From positions 1 through 64,000 of the forward strand of contig NZ_UUPU01000006.1 in assembly GCF_900591205.1 (NCBI RefSeq): DNA of 64,000 nucleotides, in the 5' to 3' direction. The stretch comes from Pseudomonas viridiflava. GTDB taxonomy: Bacteria > Pseudomonadota > Gammaproteobacteria > Pseudomonadales > Pseudomonadaceae. Position 1 is the stretch's first letter, and every line of letters starts with the position of its first letter. Both the position numbers and the translations under genes were made by a program. The notes under the pieces are model-generated. The model was given only the letters and a program-made list of their open reading frames with translations, was not told where the DNA came from and searched no databases. Below are positions 9,296 through 18,900 of this stretch, piece after piece.

Positions 9296-12200
9296 AGATT
9301 CTTGCCATCCGCCTGAAAAACCTGGCCTCGCTGGCCGGCCCGTTCGAGATCGACTTTACCGCCGAGCCCCTGGCCAGCGCCGGCTTGTTTGCGATTACCG
9401 GCCCGACCGGCGCCGGCAAAAGTACCTTGCTGGATGCCTTGTGCCTGGCGCTGTTTGGTGCGGTGCCCCGCTTGGGCGACACCGGACAGGCGAAAATGCC
9501 GGACGCCGATACCGATATTTCCATCGGTGACCCACGTACCCTGGTCCGTCGCGGCACTGGCGGCGGGTATGCCGAGGTGGATTTTGTCGGGGTCAGCGGG
9601 CGTCGCTACCGCGCACGCTGGGAGGCCAACCGCGCCCGCGACAAGGCCAGCGGCAAGTTGCAGAACAGCCGCCAAAGCCTGATCGACCTCGACAGCGACC
9701 AACTGCTGGCCAGCCAGAAAACCGAATACAAGACCCAGCTGGAGCTGGCCCTGGGCCTGAATTTCGAGCAGTTCACCCGCGCCGTCTTGCTGGCGCAAAG
9801 CGAGTTCAGTGCCTTCCTCAAGGCCAACGACAACGAACGCAGCGAACTGCTGGAAAAGCTCACCGACACCGCGCTGTATACCCAGCTCGGCCGGCGTGCC
9901 TTCGACAAGGCCAAGGATGCCCGCGACGCGCACAAACAGCTGCAGGACCAGGCCACCGGCGTGGTGCCCCTGGCGCCAGAAGCACGGGCCGAACTCGACC
10001 AGCAATTCGACGCAGCCCAGCAGCAGCTCAAGGTCCAACAGGCCCAGCTCAAGCAGCTGGAGTTGCAACACACCTGGCTTAAAGAGTTGCGCGAATGGCA
10101 GGAGCGCCAGCTCAGCGCCACCGAACAGTTACAAACTGCACAAGCGCAATGGGACAGCCAGGGCCCGCAACGCCAGGACCTGAGCCGCCTGGACCAGTTG
10201 GCGCCGCAACGCCATCAATTTGCCCGCCAGGCGGAACTCGGCACGTTGCTGACGCCGCTCGCCGCACAGATTCAGCAGCACCTCGAGCAGCAAACCGCGC
10301 TGCATGCCCGTCAGGAGCAGGCGCAACAGCAGCAAGCCGCCGCCCAGATGGCCTTGGCTGAGGCCCTGAAGCAGCAGGCTGACGCGGTGCCGTTGCTGCG
10401 CCAGGCATTTGAAGAGCAAAGCACCCTCGCCCACCTGACCAAAGACCTGGCCAAGCGCAGCGACGACCAACAGCAGCAGCAAAGCGCCTGCACCGAAGGC
10501 CAGGCGTTGCTCAATGCGTTGCTGGAGAAGCAAGCCCAGGTCGCTGGGCGCCTGCAACGCCTGGCAGGGGAGCTTGAGCGTAGCGCGGCTTTTGCGCCGC
10601 TGAGCGATGCCTGGGGCGCCTACCGCGACCGCTTGCAACAGCTGATGCTGATCGGCAATCGCCTGAACAAAGGCCAGGCCGAACTGCCGCAGCTCGAACA
10701 ACGCGCCACCACCGCCGCCGAACAGTTCACCCAACAACGCGAAGCCTTGGACCTGCTGTACCAGGAAGCCGGTGCCGAACCGCACGCCGTCGCCGAGCAA
10801 ATCCAACTGCTCGCAAGCCTGTTGCAAGACAATCGCAAACAGCAACGCGCCTTCGAAGACCTCACGCGCCTGTGGGACAGCCAGCAACAGCTGGATCAAC
10901 AAGCTGGCGCGCTGACGCAAAAACTCGCCGACGCCCAGCAACAACGCGAACAGCTGAACCAGACCGGCCTGCAAACCAAGGCCGAACTGACGGTAGCCGA
11001 GCAAACGCTGACGGTGACCAAACAACTGCTTGAGCGCCAACGCCTGGCGCGCAGTGCCAGTGTCGAGGAGTTGCGCGAGCAATTGCAGGACGACCAGCCG
11101 TGCCCGGTGTGCGGCAGCCATGAACACCCCTACCACCAGCCCGAAGCCCTGCTGCATAGCCTCGGCCGGCATGATGAAAACGAAGAAGCGGCGGCGCAGA
11201 AAGCCGTCGACACGCTCAAGGAAAAACTCACCGAACTGCGTGGCGAAGTGGGCGGGTTGATCGCCCAGCAAAAAGAGTTCCTGCAACAACAGGAGCTATT
11301 GACCACGCAACAACAGGGCTTGGCGCCAAGCCTGCAAGCACACCCGTTGTCCGCCTCGCTGTTCAATCAGGAGGCGGCAAAACGCAGCGCCTGGCTGGCC
11401 CAGCAGTTGAACCAGTTGACGCAAAGCATCAGCCAGGATGAACAGCGCCAAGGCGCCCTGCTCAACCTGCAACAAAATGCCGGGCGTTTGCAGCAGCAAC
11501 TGCAAGCCGCCCAGGACGCGAGCCAGCAAGCGCGGCAGTTGCTGGTGGACCAACAGCGCGAGCTGTCCAACGACCGCGAACGCCTCGACGAAGAGTTGCA
11601 GACGTTTTCCGGCCTGCTGCCTGCCGAGACACTTGAAGGCTTGCGCCGTGAACCGGCGGCGACCTTTATGCAGCTGGACCAGCACGTCAGCCAGCGCCTG
11701 GAACAGTTGGGCCATCAGCGCGATGAACTGGCCGAGCAACAACAGCGCCAGCAGGCTATCGAGAAAGAGCAGACCCATCAGCAGCATCGCCAGCAGCAAG
11801 TGGAAGCCCTGCAGCAGCACGTGACTGACCTGACCACCCAGCAACAGGCCGCCCAGCAAAAGCTCGGCGCCCTGTTGGGTGAGCACGCCAGCGCCGAACA
11901 GTGGCAACTCCAGCTGGACCAAGCGGTGGCACACTCACGCCAAAGCGAGGCCGACGCCAATCAACAGCTGCAAGAGCTGCGCAACGCCTTGATCGAACTG
12001 GCCGCCGACCTCAAGGCCCAGCAGGAACGCCAACAGGCATTGGCCGCCGAACAGCAAAGCCTCAACGAACGCCTGAGCGAATGGCGCGCCCTGCACCCGG
12101 AGCTGGATGACGACGGGCTCGTGCGCTTGCTGGCCTTTGATGACAGCCAAGTCAGCCAATTGCGCCAACACCTGCAACACAGCGAAAAAGCCGTCGAACA

Positions 12201-12930
12201 AGCCAAAGTGCTGCTGCAAGAGCGCGAACAACGCCTGGCCGAGCACCAGGCCCTGCACAATGGCAACCTTGAAGCCGAACAACTGGACAGCACCCTGGCC
12301 GCGCTTAATCAGCAATTGGCCGACGGCGAAAAACACTGCGCCGAACTGCGCGCACGCCAGTCCGAAGACCAGCGCCGTCAGGACGCCAACAGTGCCCTGG
12401 CCGAGCAAATCGCCAAAGCCTATGACGAGTGGCAACGCTGGGCGCGCCTGAATGCGCTGATCGGCTCGGCCACCGGGGATACCTTCCGCAAGATCGCCCA
12501 GGCTTACAACCTCGACCTGCTGGTGCACCACGCCAACGTGCAACTGCGCCAGTTGGTGCGGCGCTATCGCCTCAAGCGCGGCGGCAGCATGTTGGGCCTG
12601 TTGGTGCTGGACACGGAAATGGGCGACGAATTGCGCTCGGTGCATTCGTTGTCGGGTGGCGAAACGTTCCTGGTCTCGTTGGCACTGGCGTTGGGCCTGG
12701 CGTCGATGGCGTCGAGTACCTTGAAAATCGAATCGCTGTTTATTGACGAAGGCTTCGGCAGCCTCGACCCGGAGTCGCTGCAATTGGCCATGGACGCCCT
12801 GGACGGCTTACAGGCCCAGGGCCGCAAAGTGGCGGTGATTTCCCACGTGCAGGAAATGCATGAGCGCATCCCGGTGCAGATCCAGGTCAAGCGCCAGGGC
12901 AACGGCTTGAGCACCCTGGAGGTCAAGTGA
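9292..12930 (+). CDS. sbcC: SbcC, ATPase subunit of SbcCD
   Basis: This 1212-residue SMC-like ATPase partners SbcD. The N-terminal Walker A GPTGAGKST is at about residues 37-45. Two very long Gln-rich coiled coils flank a zinc hook CPVC at residues 604-607. The C-terminal half has the ABC signature LSGGETFLVSLALALG near residue 1120 and Walker B with IESLFIDEGFGSLDPESL. Order and length match SbcC/Rad50. The coiled coil is unusually rich in Gln and Leu with few charged heptads, as in other pseudomonads. The gene is translationally coupled upstream to sbcD and downstream (GTGA overlap at 12927) to a GST-like gene. Confidence 0.97.
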   Translation: MKILAIRLKNLASLAGPFEIDFTAEPLASAGLFAITGPTGAGKSTLLDALCLALFGAVPRLGDTGQAKMPDADTDISIGDPRTLVRRGTGGGYAEVDFVGVSGRRYRARWEANRARDKASGKLQNSRQSLIDLDSDQLLASQKTEYKTQLELALGLNFEQFTRAVLLAQSEFSAFLKANDNERSELLEKLTDTALYTQLGRRAFDKAKDARDAHKQLQDQATGVVPLAPEARAELDQQFDAAQQQLKVQQAQLKQLELQHTWLKELREWQERQLSATEQLQTAQAQWDSQGPQRQDLSRLDQLAPQRHQFARQAELGTLLTPLAAQIQQHLEQQTALHARQEQAQQQQAAAQMALAEALKQQADAVPLLRQAFEEQSTLAHLTKDLAKRSDDQQQQQSACTEGQALLNALLEKQAQVAGRLQRLAGELERSAAFAPLSDAWGAYRDRLQQLMLIGNRLNKGQAELPQLEQRATTAAEQFTQQREALDLLYQEAGAEPHAVAEQIQLLASLLQDNRKQQRAFEDLTRLWDSQQQLDQQAGALTQKLADAQQQREQLNQTGLQTKAELTVAEQTLTVTKQLLERQRLARSASVEELREQLQDDQPCPVCGSHEHPYHQPEALLHSLGRHDENEEAAAQKAVDTLKEKLTELRGEVGGLIAQQKEFLQQQELLTTQQQGLAPSLQAHPLSASLFNQEAAKRSAWLAQQLNQLTQSISQDEQRQGALLNLQQNAGRLQQQLQAAQDASQQARQLLVDQQRELSNDRERLDEELQTFSGLLPAETLEGLRREPAATFMQLDQHVSQRLEQLGHQRDELAEQQQRQQAIEKEQTHQQHRQQQVEALQQHVTDLTTQQQAAQQKLGALLGEHASAEQWQLQLDQAVAHSRQSEADANQQLQELRNALIELAADLKAQQERQQALAAEQQSLNERLSEWRALHPELDDDGLVRLLAFDDSQVSQLRQHLQHSEKAVEQAKVLLQEREQRLAEHQALHNGNLEAEQLDSTLAALNQQLADGEKHCAELRARQSEDQRRQDANSALAEQIAKAYDEWQRWARLNALIGSATGDTFRKIAQAYNLDLLVHHANVQLRQLVRRYRLKRGGSMLGLLVLDTEMGDELRSVHSLSGGETFLVSLALALGLASMASSTLKIESLFIDEGFGSLDPESLQLAMDALDGLQAQGRKVAVISHVQEMHERIPVQIQVKRQGNGLSTLEVK

Positions 12931-13523
12931 GCGAAGCGCTGCTGTATTCGTTTCGGCGCTGCCCGTATGCGATGCGCGCGCGTTTGGCCTTGCGCTACGC
13001 AGGCGTGGCGGTGCGGATCGTCGAGGTGAGCCTCAAGGCCAAGCCGGCCGAGATGCTGGCGCTGTCGCCCAAGGGCACGGTGCCGGTGCTGAGCGTGGAT
13101 GGCGCGGTGATAGATGAAAGCCTGGACATCATGCGCTGGGCCCTGGCGCAGCATGATCCGGATAATTGGCTGCTGGGCGATGACCCAGCGGTGGCGGCAT
13201 TGATCGCCGAAAATGATCAGGTGTTCAAACATCATTTGAATCGCTACAAGTATGCCGAACGCTACCCCGATCAGCCGATGGAACACTATCGGGCCGAGGG
13301 CGAGGTGTTTTTGCAGAAGCTGGAGGGGTTGTTGGCGGGCCGTGCGTATTTGCTGGCCGATCACCCGAGCCTGGCGGACATGGCCCTGGCGCCGTTCGTG
13401 CGCCAATTTGCGCATGTGGACCGGGACTGGTTTGCCAGCACGCCGTACAGCCGATTACAGCAGTGGCTTGAGGCGATTGTGCAGTCGCCGCTGTTTATCG
13501 CAGTGATGGCGAAGGCCACCTAA
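12927..13523 (+). CDS. Glutathione S-transferase-like protein
   Basis: This 198-residue protein starts at a GTG overlapping the sbcC stop. Its N-terminal thioredoxin-like domain has a CPYA motif (residues about 11-14), followed by GTVPVL and the glutathione gamma-glutamyl contact DES (VIDESLDIMRW). The C-terminal helical domain contains LADHPSLADMALAPFVRQ, typical of the fold. The Cys-type active site suggests an Omega/Beta-like or glutaredoxin-like thiol transferase rather than a classic conjugating enzyme. It is the third gene of the sbcDC unit; whether it relates to DNA repair or is merely co-transcribed is not evident. Confidence 0.88.
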   Translation: MSEALLYSFRRCPYAMRARLALRYAGVAVRIVEVSLKAKPAEMLALSPKGTVPVLSVDGAVIDESLDIMRWALAQHDPDNWLLGDDPAVAALIAENDQVFKHHLNRYKYAERYPDQPMEHYRAEGEVFLQKLEGLLAGRAYLLADHPSLADMALAPFVRQFAHVDRDWFASTPYSRLQQWLEAIVQSPLFIAVMAKAT

Positions 13524-13529
13524 CGCCCG

Positions 13530-13696
13530 GTGGCAAGCGGGCTTGTCGTGGCGAGCGGGCTTGCCCGCGTTGGGGCGCGAAGCGGCCCTAAACCCCGGCA
13601 CTGTGGGCTTACTGACACACTGCATTCATCTTGATCGGGGCTGCTTCGCAGCCCAACGCGGGCAAGCCCGCTCGCCACAGCAAGCCCGCTCACCAC
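13530..13696. repeat. REPIN, family 1, duplicated arms on both sides
   Basis: Inverted REP cores are separated by about 60 nt. The left side shows two tandem 18-nt units (13530-13547 and 13548-13565). The right side shows the complementary pair (13661-13678 and 13679-13696). It begins seven bases after the GST-like stop and is the only 3' structure visible for the sbcDC operon. Confidence 0.88.
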
Positions 13697-13759
13697 AACA
13701 CGCCTACCCCCCAACAGGGCGGCTCGTCACTAGCCTTCGATCAGGCTCAATAATCGCTC

Positions 13760-13855
13760 TCACGCCAGCTCCGGCTCGCCGTCCACCCACTGCGCGGAGG
13801 ACAGAATAGGGGCGCAATAGAGGACCAGAATGAGGGCGGCGAGTCGAAGTGCCAT
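13760..13855 (-). CDS. Possible 31-residue exported microprotein
   Basis: A minus-strand frame from the ATG at 13855 to the TGA at 13760 encodes 31 residues with a basic residue, a hydrophobic run (AALILVLYCAPILSSA) and then a short acidic tail. It looks like a signal peptide or a tiny membrane protein; the Cys in LVLYC could be a poor lipobox. A GGAA lies about eight bases upstream. It could equally be the remnant of a longer secreted gene interrupted by the neighbouring REPIN. No family is recognised. Confidence 0.28.
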   Translation of the reverse strand: MALRLAALILVLYCAPILSSAQWVDGEPELA

Positions 13856-13941
13856 GCTGTCGATTCCATGCAGATGGGCGTCAATATTTGAGCGTCAAAT
13901 TTAAACGCATGGCAATGTGACATTGCCGCACTTTTATAACC

Positions 13942-14013
13942 GCACACGCACAAACGCCAAACCACTCGAACGAGCCAGGCTTCGTTCCAGTGGTTTGGCG
14001 TCTGCGGGTGTGC
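13942..14013 (-). terminator. Long imperfect hairpin after the 59-residue gene
   Basis: A 13-bp perfect inverted repeat (13954-13966 with 13989-14001) is extended inward by 13968-13973/13982-13987 after one mismatch. It is extended outward by 13942-13950/14003-14013 with a small bulge, giving about 28 paired positions per side. It starts 15 nt after the stop of the small exported protein. No T tract follows, so it may protect the 3' end or act with Rho rather than terminate intrinsically. Confidence 0.6.
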
Positions 14014-14027
14014 AGGTCAATCAACGC

Positions 14028-14207
14028 TCATTGCTGGGTTTTGTGATCCAGGGCGGCGTAGAAGTTGGCGCTTTGTTGCAGGTATTTCTGGGTGTAGGCG
14101 CTGGTGCTGGATTTTTTGCCGCTGACTTCCACGCTGGCGGCAGCAGGCAAGGCAACAGTGGCGGAAACAGCGGAAGCGGCGATGATGGAGAAGAGATTCA
14201 AATTCAT
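14028..14207 (-). CDS. Small exported protein, 59 residues
   Basis: This minus-strand gene is short but clear. The ATG at 14207 is preceded by AAGGG about nine bases upstream, and the product begins with a classic signal peptide (MNLNLFSIIAASAVSATVAL, then PAAA with cleavage near residue 24). The mature part is about 35 residues, hydrophilic and basic-to-neutral, with Ser/Gln-rich helices (YTQKYLQQSANFYAALDHK). It contains no Cys. No family name is recognised. It is followed by a long hairpin and lies downstream of the lactonase gene, separated by a strong terminator-like hairpin, so it is probably transcribed on its own. Confidence 0.75.
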   Translation of the reverse strand: MNLNLFSIIAASAVSATVALPAAASVEVSGKKSSTSAYTQKYLQQSANFYAALDHKTQQ

Positions 14208-14337
14208 GTCGGTAACCCTTGTGTTCGTTTGGTTGAGTGGCCGGTGAAGACCTTGAAACCAAACTTACGCCCGAGGGCCGAGCCTTAGAAATGCTTTGAA
14301 ACAGTAGCCGCTATTAATACAATTAATACTTAAGGTC

Positions 14338-14358
14338 AGGCCCCGCACTGCGGGGCCT
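14338..14358 (-). terminator. Strong hairpin downstream of the lactonase gene
   Basis: A perfect 9-bp stem AGGCCCCGC/GCGGGGCCT (14338-14346 and 14350-14358) with a 3-nt loop lies a few bases after the lactonase stop on the minus strand. The following bases (GACCTTAAG) are only weakly T-rich. Confidence 0.7.
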
Positions 14359-14363
14359 GTGGC

Positions 14364-15539
14364 TTATTGACGCAGCACAAACTTGAGGTCGCTGGGGGCA
14401 TCAATCGGCAAGGTCTGCACGGTTTTACCCAGCAGGCCGGTCTTGGGGTCGCGTTCGACCACCACAATCGCGTTGCTTTTCTGGTTGGCGATCAACAGGA
14501 ACTTGCCACTGGGGTCCAGGCTGAACTCGCGGGGGTGGTCACCTTCAACGGAGCGCCGCTGCAGCTCTTTGAGGTGCGCAGTAGCCGGGTCGATGCTGAA
14601 CACCAACATCTGGTTGGCCGTCCCGCGATTGCTCACATACAGGAATTTGCCATCGCTGGATGCATGCAGCGCAGCGCCCGCCTTGTCGGACACCGGCTGG
14701 CCGGCCGCAAAGTCCACAAGCTGGGTCTGGGTCAGTTTGCCATCCTTGTAGTCGAACACCGCGACCTGCGCACTCATCTCCGTGGTCAGCCAGGCGTGCT
14801 TGCCATCAGCGCTGAACAGCAGGTGACGCGGGCCGCTGCCCGGCGGCAATTGCACAAAGGCAGGCTCCGCCGGGGTCAGCGGCATTTCGTGGTTGGCCTT
14901 TGGGTCGTAGTGGTAGGCAAAAATCCGGTCCGCGCCCAGGTCCTGCACAAACACGTATTTGCCATCGGGCGACGACACCACCGAGTGCACATGGTTGGAG
15001 GCTTGGCGCTCAGGGTTGACCCGGCTGGCCGGGTGCCCGCTCAGTTGCACCGGCGCCGAGAGCTTACCTTGGGCGTCGACCGGCAATACCGCCAGGCTGC
15101 CGCCCGGGTCTTCGAGTACCGAATAGTTGGCGACAAACAGGTAACGCCCGTCAGCGGCCACGCTGGAATGAGTGGGCTCGTTGCCCAGGCTCTGCACCTG
15201 GTTGATCAGGGTCAGCTGATGATTCTGTGGGTCGATGCTGTAGCTGCTCACGCGGCCGACCAGGTCTTTCTGGCCAGGGCCGTTTTCATTGACCACAAAC
15301 AGATGCTTCTGGTCCCTGGACACGGTCAGCCACGACGGGTTGGCCGCTTTGGCCGCCAGCACCGGCTTGCCGCTGAACTGCCCGGTACGGCTGTCGAACT
15401 GCAAACGGTAGATCCCTTCGCTGGTGCCGGCGGTGTAGCTGCCGACCAACAGTTCATAGGTGTCCGCCGGCGCGGCCTGCACCGACATCGCGCCGACACT
15501 GCCGGCCATCAGCAGCGGCCAGAATTTACGCATCATCAT
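14364..15539 (-). CDS. Exported lactonase-family beta-propeller
   Basis: This protein of about 391 residues belongs to the seven-bladed lactonase family (6-phosphogluconolactonase/carboxymuconolactone-lactonising type). It has a signal peptide (RKFWPLLMAGSVGAMSVQA) and repeated blades such as LLVGSYTAGTSEGIY, HPRE with SLDPSGKFLLIANQ, and GSGPRHLLFSADGKHAWLTTE. Six in-frame ATGs lie at the 5' end. I prefer the one at 15539, which has GAGG nine bases upstream. Export suggests it acts on periplasmic sugar lactones, not as the cytosolic Pgl. The gene overlaps the 3' end of the DUF5629 gene and should be co-transcribed with it. Confidence 0.85.
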   Translation of the reverse strand: MMMRKFWPLLMAGSVGAMSVQAAPADTYELLVGSYTAGTSEGIYRLQFDSRTGQFSGKPVLAAKAANPSWLTVSRDQKHLFVVNENGPGQKDLVGRVSSYSIDPQNHQLTLINQVQSLGNEPTHSSVAADGRYLFVANYSVLEDPGGSLAVLPVDAQGKLSAPVQLSGHPASRVNPERQASNHVHSVVSSPDGKYVFVQDLGADRIFAYHYDPKANHEMPLTPAEPAFVQLPPGSGPRHLLFSADGKHAWLTTEMSAQVAVFDYKDGKLTQTQLVDFAAGQPVSDKAGAALHASSDGKFLYVSNRGTANQMLVFSIDPATAHLKELQRRSVEGDHPREFSLDPSGKFLLIANQKSNAIVVVERDPKTGLLGKTVQTLPIDAPSDLKFVLRQ

Positions 15540-15813
15540 CCGCTTCATCCTCATCATTATTGTTGCCGGTGGCGCCGTTCATGCAGACCAGGCGGTGTTC
15601 GCCCGTGCCATCGGTAAGGGTCCAGCTCTGCGACGCGTCATCGAACGTCGCGGCTTGCAGCTGTTGCAGATCGAAATTCCAGCGCTTTTCCTCACGGCCC
15701 TCGGTGGTCGTGATGTGCAAGTGCTGGTCCTCCAGACGAAAATCAAAGGTGTACAACCCATCAATGACCAGCATGTCGCTGGTGGGAATGGTCGTCAGTA
15801 GAGTCTGGGTCAT
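15526..15813 (-). CDS. DUF5629-type small protein
   Basis: This 95-residue cytosolic protein resembles the Pseudomonas DUF5629 family: a beta-rich body (MLVIDGLYTFDFRLEDQHLHI) and a strongly acidic tail (DEDEADDDA). The tail is written in GAT/GAG repeats that also supply the clustered ATG codons and the ribosome binding site of the overlapping lactonase gene. It is first of a two-gene minus-strand unit. Function is unknown. There is no catalytic motif or signal peptide. Confidence 0.8.
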   Translation of the reverse strand: MTQTLLTTIPTSDMLVIDGLYTFDFRLEDQHLHITTTEGREEKRWNFDLQQLQAATFDDASQSWTLTDGTGEHRLVCMNGATGNNNDEDEADDDA

Positions 15814-15981
15814 GGCAGTCGTTCAGTCGGTTCAAAGGGTCAATGATAGGCCAGTTTGCGGCGTGTACCTAAACCGGCCGGAGAACGCGTGCTGCTTGCC
15901 TTAACCGGCTACCGCACTCAGCGCGAAACCAGCCGTTACCTTGCGCATCCGTCTTTCTAAACGATGCCAAGGACCGCGCCC

Positions 15982-18900
15982 ATGCCCTCCCTCTCGACTC
16001 CAAGCACCGCCAGCCCAATTGAACTGGCGGTACGCACTCAATTTGCCGGCCGGCCCAGCCTGCGTTCCGTAGTTACGCAACTCCTGTGCGCCAGCTTGCG
16101 CGCCACCTACCCGCCGCTCACCTTCGCCGCGGATCAGTTGCGCCTGGCCCTGCCCAGAGCGGGCGGCGGGCGCAGCCTTGAACCCTTGGTGGACGTCGCG
16201 CTGGGCTATCTGGCGGATGGCCGTTTCCCGGATATTTCTACCCGCCAGGGAGTCGATGCGTACCTGGCTGACACCATCGGAACACGCTTGGGCAGCGGCA
16301 TGGACCCCACCTGGTCCTACGACCTACGCGTGGTTCGGGGCCTCGTCCATGAGTTGTCAACGCTGGTCGCCATCGCGTTTCAAGATGCCCTCGCGCAGTT
16401 CTGGGGCCAGCCCGACAACGACAGTCGCTGGGCCTGGCTTTCGCAATTGCTGCAGGGCAATCTGCGCACGGCGGCTATTCGCCGGTCGGGCCCCGACAGT
16501 CTGCAATTGCAACGGCTGATCGCACTGGCCGACTGCCCGGACCGCCAGGCACGCACCCTGCTGCCAGGGCCCAATAACGGCATCCACGCCTACACCCTGG
16601 AAACCGAGGTCACCTGGGCGGGCCATTCGGTCAGGTTGCAGACGTGCGACATTCTGGTGGCCACGCCAGAGCGGGTCTGGCTGTATCGCCTGTCGGGGAC
16701 GATTGAGCCGTACGCCAACGTCGATGCGTTCGCCGAGGTATGGGGCAGTCGGCTGACGCAGCAGTATGTCGCCGACAGCCTGACCTGGCGCCAATACGAA
16801 CCGGACGGGTCGATTTTCGATAATCAGGCCGCGCTGGTACTTAACCAACAGCTGGAAGACCTCGCCGCAGTCACGCTGCCCGCGCGCAGCACGGTGGCTG
16901 CGCTCGAACAGCGTTTCGCTGCGATTACCGACCCCAGCCTGCTGTTTGCCGGTCAGGCGGTAGCCCCGAGCAGGCCGCAGATCGAGGCCGGGCTGCCGCA
17001 ATGGCTCCGGCAGGCCTGCGCCGCCGACCGTTTTGCCTATCGCCAATGTTTGCTGCAGGAGGCCAGTTTCAAAGCACGCAACAACGGCGACAGCTACCTC
17101 AACGGCCTGGATAGCCTCAAAGTGTTCGCCGCCAAAGCACTCAACGCCCGGTTGGATGCGCAACACCCGAAAGCTACGGGCTGGGACGCCGAGCAGGTGC
17201 AACTGACTTTCAAGGTCGCGGTGGGCGACCTGGGCAGCGGCTACCTCGAATCGGTGCAGATGTCACTCACCGAACTGGCGCTGAAAAACCTCTCGGGCAA
17301 GCCCAGGGGCCAAATGAGCGTGGCCCGCCTCGACGGCCACCCCGTTGAAGCCTGGCTGACACCTTCATTCGTAGAGCAGTTGGTAGAGCGAGTGAACATC
17401 GGCGAAACCTACCCGCAGCACCTGCGTGAGCATCTGATCGACAACCGTGTGCAAGCGCAGCGCCGCGAAGACCTGTTCAGCCAGCAGCGCCCCATTCAAT
17501 GGGTGACCCTCGCACTGGAGCAACTGATTCGCGGTGAACACGGTCTGACCCGACGCGGTTACTGGTATGTGAGTGCGGTGTTCAACACGTCGCGGGCACA
17601 ACGCCGGGTCGACGCCGATGAAATCGTCATGCGGCCACTGGCCTTTGTGCGCAAGCCTGAGGCCAGGGCCGATGTGGTGGAGAACATGTTCATCATCGAG
17701 CCACGCAACGGCGGCCAAGGGCCGCACCTGCTTGTGCGCCCGTCTTGTCCGCAGGCGCTGCTGCAGTTTGAAAGCCGAGCCGCGCTGTTGGCGGCCATCG
17801 TCCAACCGGGGCCGCTGCAAGACAGCGTGTTGACCTGGTTGCCGGACCACGCGAGGGCCGTGTACAGCAACGGCGGGTTTATCGAGCCACATTACGTACG
17901 GTTTGGCCTCGGCTCGGAGTTTGACAGCCTGCCCCCCAAGCCCGAACCCGCCGCGTTGGCCGGCCTGCGCGACACCAGCGCCGATGAGCTATTGCAAGCG
18001 CTGGCAACGGGCAAGTTGATGCATTACCTGTTCGTCAGCGAGGTGCGAAGCCTGGTGGGCCAGGCCGAACGCGACTCGACCTCCAACACCGAGAGCCGCT
18101 GGGCGCTGATCCTCGAAGGTCTGCAGCTGAGCTTCAATACGCTATTGACGGTGGTGCGCGGGCCGGTTGCCGTGGTTGGCTGGTTAATGCAGTTGGCCAG
18201 GGGGTTGCAACAGGATATTCCCGCGCTGGAAAGCCACGACCCCAGCGCCCGGGAACTGGCCTGGGTCGATCTACTGATTAATATCAGCCTGTTGTTACTG
18301 CACATGGGCCAGCCCGGCGAGCCCCCTCGGGGCGGCCAAACCGCCAGCTACCGCGAGTTGGCGCTGGACCCGCTGCGCCGTCCGGTCCCTGGAGAGGAAC
18401 GCGTGCCGCCGGTGGCGATCAAGCGCGGCACCGTGGCGCTGGCGGCCGAACCACCGGGGGCTGGGCATACCCTGGTGGACTTCGAGCGTTCGCTGGCCGG
18501 GGACCGGGCGTCGGGGCGCGTCCTTGAGCACCTGATCGAGATCAGCGTGCCATGGCCCGAGCCGCTGCCGGAGCCCATCAGCCTCGGAGAGTTCCAGGGC
18601 CTGTACAAAATCGGCACGCGATGGCACGCCACGCTGGGCGGTCTGTTGTTTCGCGTCAGGATTGTGCCGGGGTTTGGCGAAGTGTTCATCATCCACCCGG
18701 AGAAACCCGAGCAACCTGGAGTCAAGCTCAAGGCGCTTGGCCAAGGCCGCTGGGTGCTCGACCGGGGTATCCGGTTGGTCGGCGGCGGCCGTGGACGGGT
18801 GGAGGCTCAACGCCAGAAAAACGCAGAAAAGGCCGAGCAACTGAAGACGCAAATGCAGGGCATCATGGCCGAGATAGAGCCCTTGACGCAGCCGATTACC

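Noticed and set aside
10129-11289. Long antisense open frame within sbcC
   Set aside because: It lies wholly opposite the unmistakable SbcC coiled-coil region. Such frames arise from GC-rich codon bias and Gln-rich repeats and show no domain or ribosome binding site.
14017-14262. 81-codon minus-strand frame over the small exported gene
   Set aside because: A different frame at 14028-14207 gives a textbook signal peptide and ribosome binding site, whereas this one yields an Arg/Cys/His-rich sequence.
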